Shown here piece after piece: positions 47,578 to 56,973 of a DNA stretch of 64,000 nt; position 1 is the first letter of the stretch, and every line of letters starts with the position of its first letter. This stretch comes from RFSX01 sp965230215 (GTDB taxonomy: Bacteria > Bacteroidota > Bacteroidia > Chitinophagales > Saprospiraceae). A program made the position numbers and the translations under genes. Below the pieces are notes generated by a model, which worked only from the letters and a program-made list of their open reading frames with translations, had not been told where the DNA came from and ran no database searches. Where the stretch lies: the NCBI GenBank assembly GCA_965230215.1, contig CBDDKN010000001.1:868001-932000 (forward strand), in the 5' to 3' direction.

Positions 47578-47617
47578 GTCTGACAAGCGGATTAAGATAA
47601 ATCCTGGCTTGTCAGAC
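47578..47617 (-). terminator. Long hairpin past the stop of the next gene
   Basis: GTCTGACAAGC and GCTTGTCAGAC form an 11-base perfect stem; inside it GGATT pairs with AATCC around a 6-base loop, with two bulged bases on one side. It lies 7 bases past the stop of the 47624 gene, as a terminator would, but no T run follows. The two-base bulge also recalls the extrahelical bases of attC sites. Confidence 0.5.
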
Positions 47618-47623
47618 TATAGT

Positions 47624-48271
47624 TTAGAACTTCACCCCAAAATAGAGGTTGGGTTCAAATAGAAAATAGTTTCTCCATTTATCATCTAACTCTTTGAATC
47701 CTGCCGGCGCATTATTATCAAACATCCAATGTTGACAATGAACCTGAGGTTCTATGAAAAAACGTTTCTTCTTTCCAAAAGCAATATGATAACCCAGGTG
47801 GTAAGAATTATACAATTTAAAGCCATTCCCAATTTTCTCACCCTCAAGATTCATATACTGTTGGAATTGCGGTAGAATTTCAACAGTAGCAAACAAACCC
47901 TTCCATAGCATACGTTGATACGTCACCCCTATCCCTGTCTCTCGTACATGTCCCGGGTAAAACTCACTTCCAGAATCTATTTTGTCCAAAAGACCATCCC
48001 ACCATGTGATTCCCATTGGTTGAAACAATCTCCAGGTAGCAAACTTCACACCCACGATATTCTTATTATCAAGGTTGCGTTTTACATGAAATTCTATCAT
48101 TTGAATGCTTGTTCGCTTGTTCCAGTCTACCAGGAAAAGGTCAGTCATGAGATAAACCGTACTCACCCTATACTTATGGGTAACTTCAGATTCTTCATCC
48201 CACTGTAAGTTTACTTGAGCAAAAGCACTGAATGTGCAAAAAAATAAAAAGATTGTAATTCGATGTTTCAT
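47624..48271 (-). CDS. Secreted beta-barrel-like protein
   Basis: About 216 residues from MKHRITIFLFFCTFSAFAQ (the open frame begins at 48310 but the added 13 residues carry no signal). The body has many aromatic strands (FEPNLYFGVKF end) like an outer-membrane porin-like protein. No close family is recognised. The perfect-stem hairpin sits directly downstream. Confidence 0.65.
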   Translation of the reverse strand: MKHRITIFLFFCTFSAFAQVNLQWDEESEVTHKYRVSTVYLMTDLFLVDWNKRTSIQMIEFHVKRNLDNKNIVGVKFATWRLFQPMGITWWDGLLDKIDSGSEFYPGHVRETGIGVTYQRMLWKGLFATVEILPQFQQYMNLEGEKIGNGFKLYNSYHLGYHIAFGKKKRFFIEPQVHCQHWMFDNNAPAGFKELDDKWRNYFLFEPNLYFGVKF

Positions 48272-48433
48272 AATAAAGTTTCTATTTAATTGATAATAAT
48301 TGATCCTCATTTACACTTAGTTTATTAAGTATATTAGAAAGGCATCATCTTTAATTTTGGATAGTGACTAATATTGTGATTTGAGACCTGGTCAAGAGTT
48401 AGAAGTTTTATTCAGCCTCAATCAGGTCCGGTG

Positions 48434-49621
48434 TCATTCATTCGGTTTTTCTAAAGAAGTTTTGAATGTCATTTTAGAATTAAAATTGTCTATATAAGCT
48501 ACTGCAAAAGAGTTACTGTGATTATTGGTTAGACTTTTATTTGGCTTAGCTGCAGAGCTTTTACGTCTCGTCACTAGTTTTCCATTAATTCCAAACGCAT
48601 TCCTCAGAATTGGAATTCTTTTAAGAATTTCGAAAAGAGCCATACAAACCACTGTCGTAATTATAACAATGAGTATAAATTGCAGAAATACTGGTATTTC
48701 TAAAGGCAGAACCAACCATGCTGCACCATAAAGCACAAACATGTGTACTATGTATATGGGGTAAACTGCCTTATTCAAGTAGCTTAGTGCTTTGCTTGGC
48801 CTATTCAAATATTGGTAAGCGTATCCCAAAAGACTCATAATCCATAAGTTCGATTCTATTGCCATTAAATGGTTAGGCCCATTGGTTTTGAACATAAACA
48901 ATCGGATAGCAAACAATAAAGCTGCAGCTCCCAGGTAAACAGCTTTCCATTTTTGAACCGTATTCCAGAAAGCAGGACCGACATAAACCAAAATAAAACC
49001 AAAGAAGAAGGCCAAAAAACCCATGGCATAACCATGGAAGGTTTGAGCATAAAGTGCGTATATCTGTGGTTTAACGATCAGAACTTCCAATACAAATAAT
49101 ATACTGATAACTAAAGGTCCAAAAGGATTGCTAAAAATCTTGATCAATAGCTTTCTTAATTTTCCATCTTGTTTGTTCAGCAAATAGAAGAATACCGGAA
49201 AAAGAATTAAGATATAGATCACTAAGTTTCCTAAGAACCACAAGTGTCCTGGATGAGCATGATAATCGAACTGTAGTCCGTAGAAATCCTGAAAGATGAA
49301 CAGGTGCAAAGGCGCAACTGCTGCTATCCCGAAAAGGTAAGGCAATAGAATCCTTCTACCTCTTTCCAATAGCAGTTGTTTGACATTTCTCTTTTGCATG
49401 GCAAAATAGACACCCATACCAGAAACGAAGAACAATAAAGGAATTCGCCATACATTCAATAAAGTCATAGGATACCACAAAGATTCCATTAACTCAGTGC
49501 TGCGCATGAAGCCAATAAATACTGCCCATGGTTGAAAAATGATGGCTATGTGGTAGATAATGAGTAAACCAATGGCTATTACTCTTAACCAATCTATATC
49601 GTATCTTCTTTCTGTATTCAT
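48434..49621 (-). CDS. Acyltransferase family 3 (OafA-like) membrane protein
   Basis: A 395-residue multi-pass protein. The start RRYDIDWLRVIAIGLLIIYH carries the family R-x(10)-H pattern, and GHLWFLGNLVIYILILFP the substrate side. Such enzymes acetylate or acylate polysaccharide, lipid A or peptidoglycan in the membrane. Substrate is unknown. It lies 32 bases downstream of the ankyrin gene. Confidence 0.85.
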   Translation of the reverse strand: MNTERRYDIDWLRVIAIGLLIIYHIAIIFQPWAVFIGFMRSTELMESLWYPMTLLNVWRIPLLFFVSGMGVYFAMQKRNVKQLLLERGRRILLPYLFGIAAVAPLHLFIFQDFYGLQFDYHAHPGHLWFLGNLVIYILILFPVFFYLLNKQDGKLRKLLIKIFSNPFGPLVISILFVLEVLIVKPQIYALYAQTFHGYAMGFLAFFFGFILVYVGPAFWNTVQKWKAVYLGAAALLFAIRLFMFKTNGPNHLMAIESNLWIMSLLGYAYQYLNRPSKALSYLNKAVYPIYIVHMFVLYGAAWLVLPLEIPVFLQFILIVIITTVVCMALFEILKRIPILRNAFGINGKLVTRRKSSAAKPNKSLTNNHSNSFAVAYIDNFNSKMTFKTSLEKPNE

Positions 49622-49653
49622 GATTATTAGATTTTGAATTTGTTAGGATTGTA

Positions 49654-50235
49654 TTATTTCAAGATATCTGCCACTACTGGTCTGGTCTTTTCAAGCTCAT
49701 CGAGGTCTAGTTCCAGGCCTAAAGGACCTAATTGAACCTGCATCATTTCGTATACGGGTTTTATATCTTCAAATGGACCGCTAATGATCTCTAAGGCAGT
49801 TGCGCCGAACTTATTCTTCTTGCTTTGATCCACCTCAGCATCTACTAATAGCTGTACCAATTCAACTCTACAGAAAAAAGCTGCTACATGTAAGGGAGAT
49901 GAGCCGTCGTTATTTTGAATTTCAAGATCAGCTCCTGCATTTATTAGAGACTTAGCTATTTCTGTATGATCAAAAGTGATGGCCGAGATTAAAGGCGTAG
50001 ATCCTCCCAATGGTTCTTTAGTGTTTAAGTTGGTACCGGCCTTGATATGTTGTTCAACCGCATCTATATTACCATATAATACAGCCGTATGTATGTCAAC
50101 TTTGGGCACTTGAACTGTTGTGTGTTTCTCTTCTCCTTTAGTTGTGTTTTCATTTTGTGAACAAGCCAGGAAGAGCGTAGCTATTAAACAAAGACTTAAG
50201 ATTGATTTTGGATTTTTCATTTTCAAATTTTTCAT
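49654..50235 (-). CDS. Ankyrin-repeat lipoprotein
   Basis: A 193-residue protein with a lipobox (LIATLFLACSQ, Cys about residue 25) and three to four ankyrin repeats: DIHTAVLYGNIDAVEQHIKA, GGSTPLISAITFDHTEIAKS, DGSSPLHVAAFFCRVELVQL. It should mediate protein contacts on the periplasmic face. A promoter candidate lies upstream (50275-50306). The nearby acyltransferase may be its partner, by position only. Confidence 0.8.
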   Translation of the reverse strand: MKNLKMKNPKSILSLCLIATLFLACSQNENTTKGEEKHTTVQVPKVDIHTAVLYGNIDAVEQHIKAGTNLNTKEPLGGSTPLISAITFDHTEIAKSLINAGADLEIQNNDGSSPLHVAAFFCRVELVQLLVDAEVDQSKKNKFGATALEIISGPFEDIKPVYEMMQVQLGPLGLELDLDELEKTRPVVADILK

Positions 50236-50274
50236 GATTTCATTTTTGTTAATTACCTAATGAATTATATGATT

Positions 50275-50306
50275 CAAAGATATGTGAGGCCCATGGGGCA
50301 TTGAAA
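50275..50306 (-). promoter_or_regulatory. Bacteroidota-type promoter for the ankyrin gene
   Basis: On the minus strand TATCTTTG is a perfect TAnnTTTG -7 element, and TTTC (near TTTG) sits 20 bases upstream of it. This is the known consensus of Bacteroidota sigma-70. The elements lie 40-71 bases upstream of the start at 50235. The -33 part differs by one base. Confidence 0.6.
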
Positions 50307-50467
50307 CAGCTATGTTGCGGACTTTATAAGCTTTGAGGACAGGTCGAAAATTATGATGCAACACTATAAATTATGACGCAAGTGGTCCGTTTTGCCCCTA
50401 TTTTATTGGATTTTTCAAGCTATTTGAAAAGAAGTTTTTAATTACCTTCGGATGAAGTAAATCTTTT

Positions 50468-53059
50468 ATGTTGGACCCAAATTTATCTCCAAAATCATTT
50501 ATTGAAGAAGCTGAGGCACTCATCTTAGCGCATGTAGAAAATGAAAATTTTGGCGTCTCAGAATTGGCTGAAGCGATGCACATGAGTCGCTCTAATTTGT
50601 TAAGAAAAATCAAGAAAAGCACAAGAGTCTCTGCTAGTCAATTTATCCGGCAGGTAAGGTTAAAGAAAGCCATGGAAATTTTGGGAGAGACATCTTTGAC
50701 TATTTCTGAAGTTGCATTTCAGGTAGGTTTTGCGAGTACCTCATATTTTACCAAATGCTTTAGAGAGTACTATGGCTATCCACCAGGAGAAGTGGGTAAA
50801 CAATCAAATGCTAAAGGCAAAACCGGAGATTCTGGCACCAGACAACGACAGTTGGTTGCTATTATGTTTACGGATATCGTTGGTTATACTTCATTAATGC
50901 AGCAAGATGAGCAAAAAGCCATTGAGTACCGCGAACATCACAGGCAGGTTTTTGACAGTACTACCAAGAAGTACAAAGGAAGAATTCTACAATATTTTGG
51001 AGATGGCACTTTAAGCACCTTCCCGAGTGCTATTGATGCGGTGCATTGTGCATTGGAAATGCAAGTGTCATTTACCAAAAACGAGCCACAAATTCCCATT
51101 CGGATAGGTATTCATTCCGGTGACATCATTGCCACCAATGAAGAGATTATTGGTGATGGTGTAAATATAGCGGCTCGGGTGGAATCATTGGCAGAAGTAG
51201 GCACTGTCTACGTATCTGACAAGGTATATGATGAAATTAAAAATCAGGCAGAATTTATTACTGCATCTAGAGGAATACACAATCTCAAGAACGTGTCTCG
51301 GCCTATCGAAGTTTATGCCGTTTCAAATCACCTGCTCGGAGCCATTGAAGAAATGGAAATCCCGAAAGAGACCAAATCTGGTGGTTTTCCATCATGGAAT
51401 TGGATAGTGCTGGGTATAGCTATTATTATGGCTTGCCTTGGAATCTACTACATCAATTCCTTTAAGCCCAGCACGGCTGATCTTGATAAATCAATTGCAG
51501 TATTGCCGTTCAAGAATGAAAGCAGCGATTCTTCGAATGTTTATTTTGTGAATGGCTTAATGGAATCCACCTTAAGTAAATTGCAGAAAATAAATGACCT
51601 GAAAGTAATCAGCAGAACCACTTCTGAAAAATATCGTCAAAGTCAAAAGAGTGCGCCGGAGATTGCTGAAGAGTTGAATGTGAACTATTTGGTAGAAGGA
51701 AGTGGCCAGAAGGTAGGAGAAATGGTTCTATTGAATATTCAGCTGATAGAGGCCGTCAACGATAAACCCATATGGTCGGAACAATACAAACGAAAGTATG
51801 AGGACATATTCGAACTTCAGAACGACATTGCGCAAGAGATATCCATTGCTATAAAAGCATTTGTTACTCCACAAGAGCTAAACAATATTCAGAAAAGGCC
51901 TACTGATAACCTGGTGGCGTATGATTATTATTTACAAGCATTAGATCCATATTATAGTCGTACTCCAGATGGATTGAATAAGGCGATTATTTTATTCAAA
52001 AAGGCCATCGAAGAGGATGAGCAGTTTGCAATAGCCTATGCCAATATTGCTATATCGTATTATTTACTGGATCGTTTTCAAAAGGAGAAACAGTTTACCA
52101 AAGAAATAAGTCGATATTCCGACCAAGCCTTGCTGTATGATTCAAAATCAGATATTTGCTTGGTTTCGAAAGCACTCTATTATATCGAAAACAAAGAATA
52201 CAGTTTGGCTCTACCACACTTAAACAAAGCGGTGGAGTACAATCCCAATTCTGCTCTAGCCTATCGTATGTTAGCAGATTTTTATGCCTATTACGAACCC
52301 AATACGAAGAAGTATCTAATCAACGCTTTGCGAGGCGTTCAATTAGATGCCAATGGCGGCGACTCAACAAGTCTTTCTTATGGATACCTTCAATTAAGCA
52401 ATGCATTAGTGCAAGCCGGCTTTTTTGAAGAAGCATTAAAATATGTAAATCTCTCCTTGGACTATGATGCCAACAATTATTTTTCTCCGCACTTAAAGAT
52501 ATTTGTAGGTTTTGCTATGGATAAAAATTGGCTTCGTGCTCAAAGGCAGTTAACCGAATTATGGGAAAAGGACACAAGCCGGATAGATATTCTTCAAGAT
52601 CTAGCTAAGATCTATTACGGTCAAGAAAAGTATGATAGCTCCTATTATTACTATGATAAGTTTGTAAGAATAAGAGAAGTCAATAATCTTAATTCATATA
52701 TAGAAGAAAACGTGAAGATTGCTAGAGTCTTTCAATTAAAGGGCCGGTACCAAAAGGCAGATTCGTTGTTTGCCGATTACGCATCTTATGCTGAATATCT
52801 ACAGTCTCCTTATCGCAACGCCACAATCGCATTTAAGCATGCTTATCTAGGAGAAGATGAAGAAGCGATTAAGCAATTACAAGAATTTTCTAAACTGAAC
52901 AACATACAATATTGGTTTTTGCTCATGCGTGATGACCCTTTGTTGAAGTCGCTCAAAGGCAAGCCTGAATTCGAAACCATAATGAACGATATTGAAGACA
53001 CTTTTTGGAAAGATCACTCAGAATTGAAGAGTGAACTTATTGATAAAGGTGTTTTATAG
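50468..53059 (+). CDS. AraC-HTH / adenylate-cyclase / TPR fusion regulator
   Basis: An 863-residue protein with four parts. Residues 15-110 form an AraC-type double HTH (FGVSELAEAMHMSRSNLLRK, then SEVAFQVGFASTSYFTKCFR). Residues about 128-290 form a class III cyclase domain with the metal Asp in FTDIVGYTSLM and FGDGTLSTF. Residues 309-330 are one membrane helix. Residues about 342-470 look like a FlgO/TolB-N-like domain (SIAVLPFKNESSDSS), followed by TPR repeats to the end. A DNA-binding domain on a membrane-tethered nucleotide cyclase is unusual; it suggests control of transcription from the membrane. Stops cleanly; reads on the plus strand, against its neighbours. Confidence 0.9.
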   Translation: MLDPNLSPKSFIEEAEALILAHVENENFGVSELAEAMHMSRSNLLRKIKKSTRVSASQFIRQVRLKKAMEILGETSLTISEVAFQVGFASTSYFTKCFREYYGYPPGEVGKQSNAKGKTGDSGTRQRQLVAIMFTDIVGYTSLMQQDEQKAIEYREHHRQVFDSTTKKYKGRILQYFGDGTLSTFPSAIDAVHCALEMQVSFTKNEPQIPIRIGIHSGDIIATNEEIIGDGVNIAARVESLAEVGTVYVSDKVYDEIKNQAEFITASRGIHNLKNVSRPIEVYAVSNHLLGAIEEMEIPKETKSGGFPSWNWIVLGIAIIMACLGIYYINSFKPSTADLDKSIAVLPFKNESSDSSNVYFVNGLMESTLSKLQKINDLKVISRTTSEKYRQSQKSAPEIAEELNVNYLVEGSGQKVGEMVLLNIQLIEAVNDKPIWSEQYKRKYEDIFELQNDIAQEISIAIKAFVTPQELNNIQKRPTDNLVAYDYYLQALDPYYSRTPDGLNKAIILFKKAIEEDEQFAIAYANIAISYYLLDRFQKEKQFTKEISRYSDQALLYDSKSDICLVSKALYYIENKEYSLALPHLNKAVEYNPNSALAYRMLADFYAYYEPNTKKYLINALRGVQLDANGGDSTSLSYGYLQLSNALVQAGFFEEALKYVNLSLDYDANNYFSPHLKIFVGFAMDKNWLRAQRQLTELWEKDTSRIDILQDLAKIYYGQEKYDSSYYYYDKFVRIREVNNLNSYIEENVKIARVFQLKGRYQKADSLFADYASYAEYLQSPYRNATIAFKHAYLGEDEEAIKQLQEFSKLNNIQYWFLLMRDDPLLKSLKGKPEFETIMNDIEDTFWKDHSELKSELIDKGVL

Positions 53060-53132
53060 CTTATAACAGCAACTCTTAGTTAGTATCCGTCCTTAATTTC
53101 GATACTATCATATTGTCACCTGCTGGCATTAT

Positions 53133-54194
53133 TCAGTTTATAAAATATTTGTCCAATTTATCCAAGAATCTCTTGTCTGACATTCCCGTACGATTAAAGA
53201 ATATAACACTACCCTTTTTCGAGGCAGGATAGATTCTAATCTCACAATAATAGCCTCCACCTCCTCCTGCATGACAGTAGTATGTATGGCCACTCAAATC
53301 TCCCTTAAACCATGACAAACACATGCCTGTTTCTTTACCTGAATTTGTCAAATTTTCAGTGAATAGAAGCTGTTTGTAATCATCTGAAATAAGAGCACAA
53401 TCATCCTTCAACAGCTCTTGGATGTATCTCATGAAGCTTGTTGGCTTTCCAATAAGTCCTCCATGAGCAGGTCCGTTCAAGTACATATCATGGAATGAAT
53501 TCCATTTGCCTTCTTTCTGATTGACAAATTTTGACTTGTCCATCAAGAATCCCAATATAAAATTCATGATAGTTCCTCTTTTCTGATATCCCTTAGCATG
53601 GTTGGATCTATCTAAAATGTCAAACCCAAGCTCTTTTTCGTCAATATCAAGTGGACTTATAATATGTTTTTGGATGTATTCTTCATAGGATAATCCGGAT
53701 AGGTTTTCAATGATTTGTCCAAGTAGAACGTAACCAAGATTGGAATAGCTGAACTTGTCATTTGGCGCAAATTTTTCCTTATTGTTCTTCTTAAAGATAT
53801 TCTGGAAGAACTCATTTCTATTAAAACTTTGACGTTCCTCATTGGAATGTATCCATTTCAACGGAAGTGGATTTGGAATTCCGGCCGAATGAGATAGCAA
53901 TTGTTTGATTGTGATAGCATCGGAATAAGGAAATTCAACATAGTCTTTTGCCTTGTCATCCAAAGAAATTTTTCCTTGCTCTACTAATTGCAAGATGGAC
54001 AATGCAGTAAATGTTTTTGTCACAGAAAACCCGCAGTATGTCGTACTCTCAGTTAGTCTTTTTTGATTCAGGATATCTGCTTGCCCTTTTTGATATGAAT
54101 GAAGTATATGATCTTCATCAAAGAATAAATAAGACACGGAAGGTGTTTTATCGTTTTCTAATTGGACATTTAAAATTTTGTCAATTTCATCCAT
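53133..54194 (-). CDS. Class C beta-lactamase-like serine hydrolase
   Basis: A 353-residue serine hydrolase without a signal peptide. The SxxK motif is in GFSVTKTFTALSIL and the Tyr motif in FSYSNLGYVLLGQI. HAGGGGGYYC is the third motif region. It is probably an esterase or D-peptidase rather than a beta-lactamase. It is the first gene at the left of the cassette array; its right edge touches a family A site, but no matching left edge is visible. Confidence 0.85.
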   Translation of the reverse strand: MDEIDKILNVQLENDKTPSVSYLFFDEDHILHSYQKGQADILNQKRLTESTTYCGFSVTKTFTALSILQLVEQGKISLDDKAKDYVEFPYSDAITIKQLLSHSAGIPNPLPLKWIHSNEERQSFNRNEFFQNIFKKNNKEKFAPNDKFSYSNLGYVLLGQIIENLSGLSYEEYIQKHIISPLDIDEKELGFDILDRSNHAKGYQKRGTIMNFILGFLMDKSKFVNQKEGKWNSFHDMYLNGPAHGGLIGKPTSFMRYIQELLKDDCALISDDYKQLLFTENLTNSGKETGMCLSWFKGDLSGHTYYCHAGGGGGYYCEIRIYPASKKGSVIFFNRTGMSDKRFLDKLDKYFIN

Positions 54195-54249
54195 ATTTTT
54201 TTCCTCTTAGAAAGACAAGAATTTAATAGTGTTATGATGCAAATATTTT

Positions 54250-54382
54250 CGTTATCGTCTCGTGGAGATGTTCGCCGGAGGCATACTAGTCCGCTTAGTT
54301 TTCAAGATAAGATTTATTTTAGTATTCCTCCAATGAGTTATCGACACTTCCGGAGGTGGGGTCATCCTTCAATATTGGCGAG
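54250..54382. repeat. attC-like site S1 (family A)
   Basis: Begins CGTTATCGTCTCGTGGAGATG and ends GGTGGGGTCATCCTTC just before ATTGGCGAG. The middle has CCGGAGG on both arms and the TTCAAGATAAGATTTATTTT core. The first core base triplet is TAT rather than AAC, so S1 is a diverged copy. Its right R'-like part pairs with the left end of the next site (CTTGCCAAC). Confidence 0.6.
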
Positions 54383-54799
54383 TCCTAATAATTTTCCTAT
54401 CACTGGCAAAAAGATAATTGCAAACAATAGAACCATAGAGAAAAATATATCTAAACTATTGACGTGAGGATTCTTTCCAAAAAAGGAATCATCTATTTCA
54501 TGGGAACCACTTAACCAGAGATAGAAATCTCTATTATACTTTATCTCGCTAATTTTCTTAAAACTCCTATCAAGTATGTTATAGATAAATGGAGTTATCA
54601 AACACCAAGAAAAAAAATGAAAATCTTTATCATTTATGTTTACAACTTCAATTAATCCAGAAATACCTATTATTAAGAAAGCACTTGTAAGAATCCATCT
54701 GAATTGATTCGAATTCCATTTTTGTTTTCTCGTATACAACAGAATGAAATTGATTCCATAAGAGATTCCGATTCCGGTAAGTGCTAAATTTATTTCCAT
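54362..54799 (-). CDS. Four-helix membrane protein of unknown function (cassette gene)
   Basis: A 145-residue protein with four hydrophobic segments: ALTGIGISYGINFILLY, FRWILTSAFLIIGISGLIEV, FFSWCLITPFIYNIL, and SLDIFFSMVLLFAIIFLPVI. No family is recognised. The stop lies inside site S1, and the start is 11 bases from site S2, so the whole gene is a single cassette with almost no flanking space. There is no room for its own promoter. Confidence 0.65.
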   Translation of the reverse strand: MEINLALTGIGISYGINFILLYTRKQKWNSNQFRWILTSAFLIIGISGLIEVVNINDKDFHFFSWCLITPFIYNILDRSFKKISEIKYNRDFYLWLSGSHEIDDSFFGKNPHVNSLDIFFSMVLLFAIIFLPVIGKLLGLANIEG

Positions 54800-54810
54800 T
54801 CTGTATTATG

Positions 54811-54900
54811 CTTGCCAACGTTCCGTTAACATGCGGAGTGCGACAAGACATCAAGCGATTACGCGTAGATGGCTGCATTCCGACATGTTAAACATTAGCG
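54811..54900. repeat. attC-like site S2 (family B)
   Basis: R''-like CTTGCCAAC, a spacer GTTCCG, then TTAACATGCGGAGTGC whose complement is GCATTCCGACATGTTAA with one extra A and one mismatch. The variable tip is GACAAGACATCAAGCG ... GCGTAGATGGCT. R'-like part CATTAGCG belongs to the following gene (54888-56954). This is the clearest fold with an extrahelical base and matches S9 nearly base for base. Confidence 0.7.
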
Positions 54901-56954
54901 ATAGTTTCTAATTTTATTTGATATTCTAAAAATTCCTTTTTAAGCTTTGTTAATCTCAAATTTTGCTTTTCAACGAACCTATTTAAGGCTGTAATGAGAA
55001 TTTCTAAGTTCTTTTCATTGAATGTATCTACTGAAAAGTAGTTTCCCTTCATTTGTAAGTATAAGTCAAAGTCTTCTTCATGAAGTTCATCAGTCGATAT
55101 TTTGTTTTGAAGCATTTCCTTGAACCTAACTTCAATGTCCTTTATATTCTTATTTATTTTTTCTGCCAATTTTATTGGAACATTGTCTTGATAAATCGGT
55201 TCTAACTCAGTTTGAATTGAATTATAAATCGCTAAGTCTTCATCATATTTCTTCAATTCAGAAACCAAATAATTATACATACTCCGATACTTTTGACCGT
55301 TTCCTTTCTCATTCGCTTTAGAGTAAAAGTGTTTAAAGATGGATTTTGCAGTATTACGAAATTTGGAAGATATAGCGATTGAATCATTTTCTATTATTTT
55401 ATATACTTCATTTGCTTTTTTAGAACTGTATTTTTTTCCATCAAAATCAAAAGACTTAATCCCACTATTTCCATCCATGATATATTGAAGTAAGTATAAA
55501 TCATTATAAATGCTTTGGCTATCTTTTAATTTCTTTACTTCTTTCTTATTTAGTATTTCTTCTATTGGTGTTTCATTCTGAAACTTTTCAATTTCACTAA
55601 ATTCAATTTCTGTTGGAAAGTAATTATCAAAAAAACCAAAGTATTCTTTTGGAATATCAATTTCGCTAAAACTAGCATAATACTTTTGTTTGAAATCTTC
55701 GTTAGACAATATTTTACTTTCCTTTACTGAAGACAAATTATCGAACAATTTTTTCGTGAATTTTTCTTGCGTGTCTACCGATGATCTAAATAATCTCCAA
55801 GGTGATTCATTCACAGAATCAGTTACTAAATTCAGACTATTAAGTTTTCTTGTTCTTTGCTCTAAGGTTGGATGCGAAGCCCATTGATCTTTTACCTCTA
55901 TTCTACTTTCAATAATTAAGTGATTATAATCAGATGTGTCTATATTATAGTTGTCAAATTTTAAATCATGATCTGAAGCATAATGTTTTTGTACTTCTTT
56001 GTGATTAAGGTAAATATTATTTGATCTAAAATTGTCAAAGCCCCATTCGTTATAATTTGACATCAAAGTATTATAACAAATATCACTCATCTCAAGTCTA
56101 CGTAGTGATGATATTAAATGATTTCCTCCACTAACACTTGCAGCTACAGCATCTGCATGAAACTCCATTTGCCTTGATAGACTCATGTACATTGTGTTGA
56201 TAGGTTTGTAAACAAGTTTTAAGATATATTGAATGATTCTAACTACTAAGAAGGTTAAAGCTCCTGCAAGAGCTAAATATACGTTTGATTCAGATACTTT
56301 AGAAACCGATCGTTCGAGCGAATCATTGTCATAAAGCATATTGTGAATCACTCGATTGACATAATAAATATAGCTGCCAAGTTTCATACTCTTTTGAGAA
56401 AAGTGACCAAACTCATGTGCTAAAATTGCCTTGAATTCACTCATGTCAATAGAGTTAATTAGCCCTAAGCCAATTACCAAATTCTTTCGAACCGGAAAGA
56501 ATAAACTCAAAAAATTAGAATTATAGAAGACATAAGCATTAACCTCATTTGATAAATATATTTTTTTGGGGAAATCTGATCCAACTTCATCTACCACCCT
56601 CTGAATAAATTGAAATAGCTCCGGCTCATCAGCAGATTTAATTTCATGCAAGTGACTAATATCTTGCTCATTAGTAGATCCAATAAATTTAAAAAGAAAG
56701 AAGATTATGAATAGACCGAATATGCATAATGCTATACCTATCATAATTGTAACTATTCTAGGATAGCTTATTACTAGTAAATATCCTAGATAGCCGGCTC
56801 CAATTGCCAATGCTATCCCAATAGCTAAAAGAATGATATAAGTTATGACAAAAAGTAAAATTGCAAAACATACCTTATATGTTTCTACAATAAACTCTTT
56901 GGACGGTTTAGTAATAGAGGAATCTATGAGATTGGGTTTAGGTGGGAATTTCAT
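54888..56954 (-). CDS. M48-family metallopeptidase with membrane helices (cassette gene)
   Basis: A 688-residue protein with two to three N-terminal membrane helices (about residues 28-95), then a peptidase domain with HEFGH at residues 180-184, the zinc-binding motif of the M48 (HtpX/Ste24) family, and QMEFHADAVAASVSGGNHLI where E and D complete the site. A long helical C-terminal half follows. It may remove or refold membrane or exported proteins. The stop codon is inside the R' part of S2, and the start is 20 bases from S3. It is the largest peptidase cassette here. Confidence 0.88.
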   Translation of the reverse strand: MKFPPKPNLIDSSITKPSKEFIVETYKVCFAILLFVITYIILLAIGIALAIGAGYLGYLLVISYPRIVTIMIGIALCIFGLFIIFFLFKFIGSTNEQDISHLHEIKSADEPELFQFIQRVVDEVGSDFPKKIYLSNEVNAYVFYNSNFLSLFFPVRKNLVIGLGLINSIDMSEFKAILAHEFGHFSQKSMKLGSYIYYVNRVIHNMLYDNDSLERSVSKVSESNVYLALAGALTFLVVRIIQYILKLVYKPINTMYMSLSRQMEFHADAVAASVSGGNHLISSLRRLEMSDICYNTLMSNYNEWGFDNFRSNNIYLNHKEVQKHYASDHDLKFDNYNIDTSDYNHLIIESRIEVKDQWASHPTLEQRTRKLNSLNLVTDSVNESPWRLFRSSVDTQEKFTKKLFDNLSSVKESKILSNEDFKQKYYASFSEIDIPKEYFGFFDNYFPTEIEFSEIEKFQNETPIEEILNKKEVKKLKDSQSIYNDLYLLQYIMDGNSGIKSFDFDGKKYSSKKANEVYKIIENDSIAISSKFRNTAKSIFKHFYSKANEKGNGQKYRSMYNYLVSELKKYDEDLAIYNSIQTELEPIYQDNVPIKLAEKINKNIKDIEVRFKEMLQNKISTDELHEEDFDLYLQMKGNYFSVDTFNEKNLEILITALNRFVEKQNLRLTKLKKEFLEYQIKLETIANV

Positions 56955-56973
56955 TTGTTCTATTTTCTAATTT

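Noticed and set aside
53059..53133. Left boundary site for the 53133-54194 gene
   Set aside because: I found no fold-back DNA and no complement to the right end here, so the array is called from the first site at 54250.
54234..54467. Plus-strand open frame reading SPLSFQDKIYF and PMSYRHFRRWG, with a near copy at 62369-62563
   Set aside because: It is the translation of two copies of a family A site and overlaps paired arms; the similarity comes from the repeat, not from a conserved protein.
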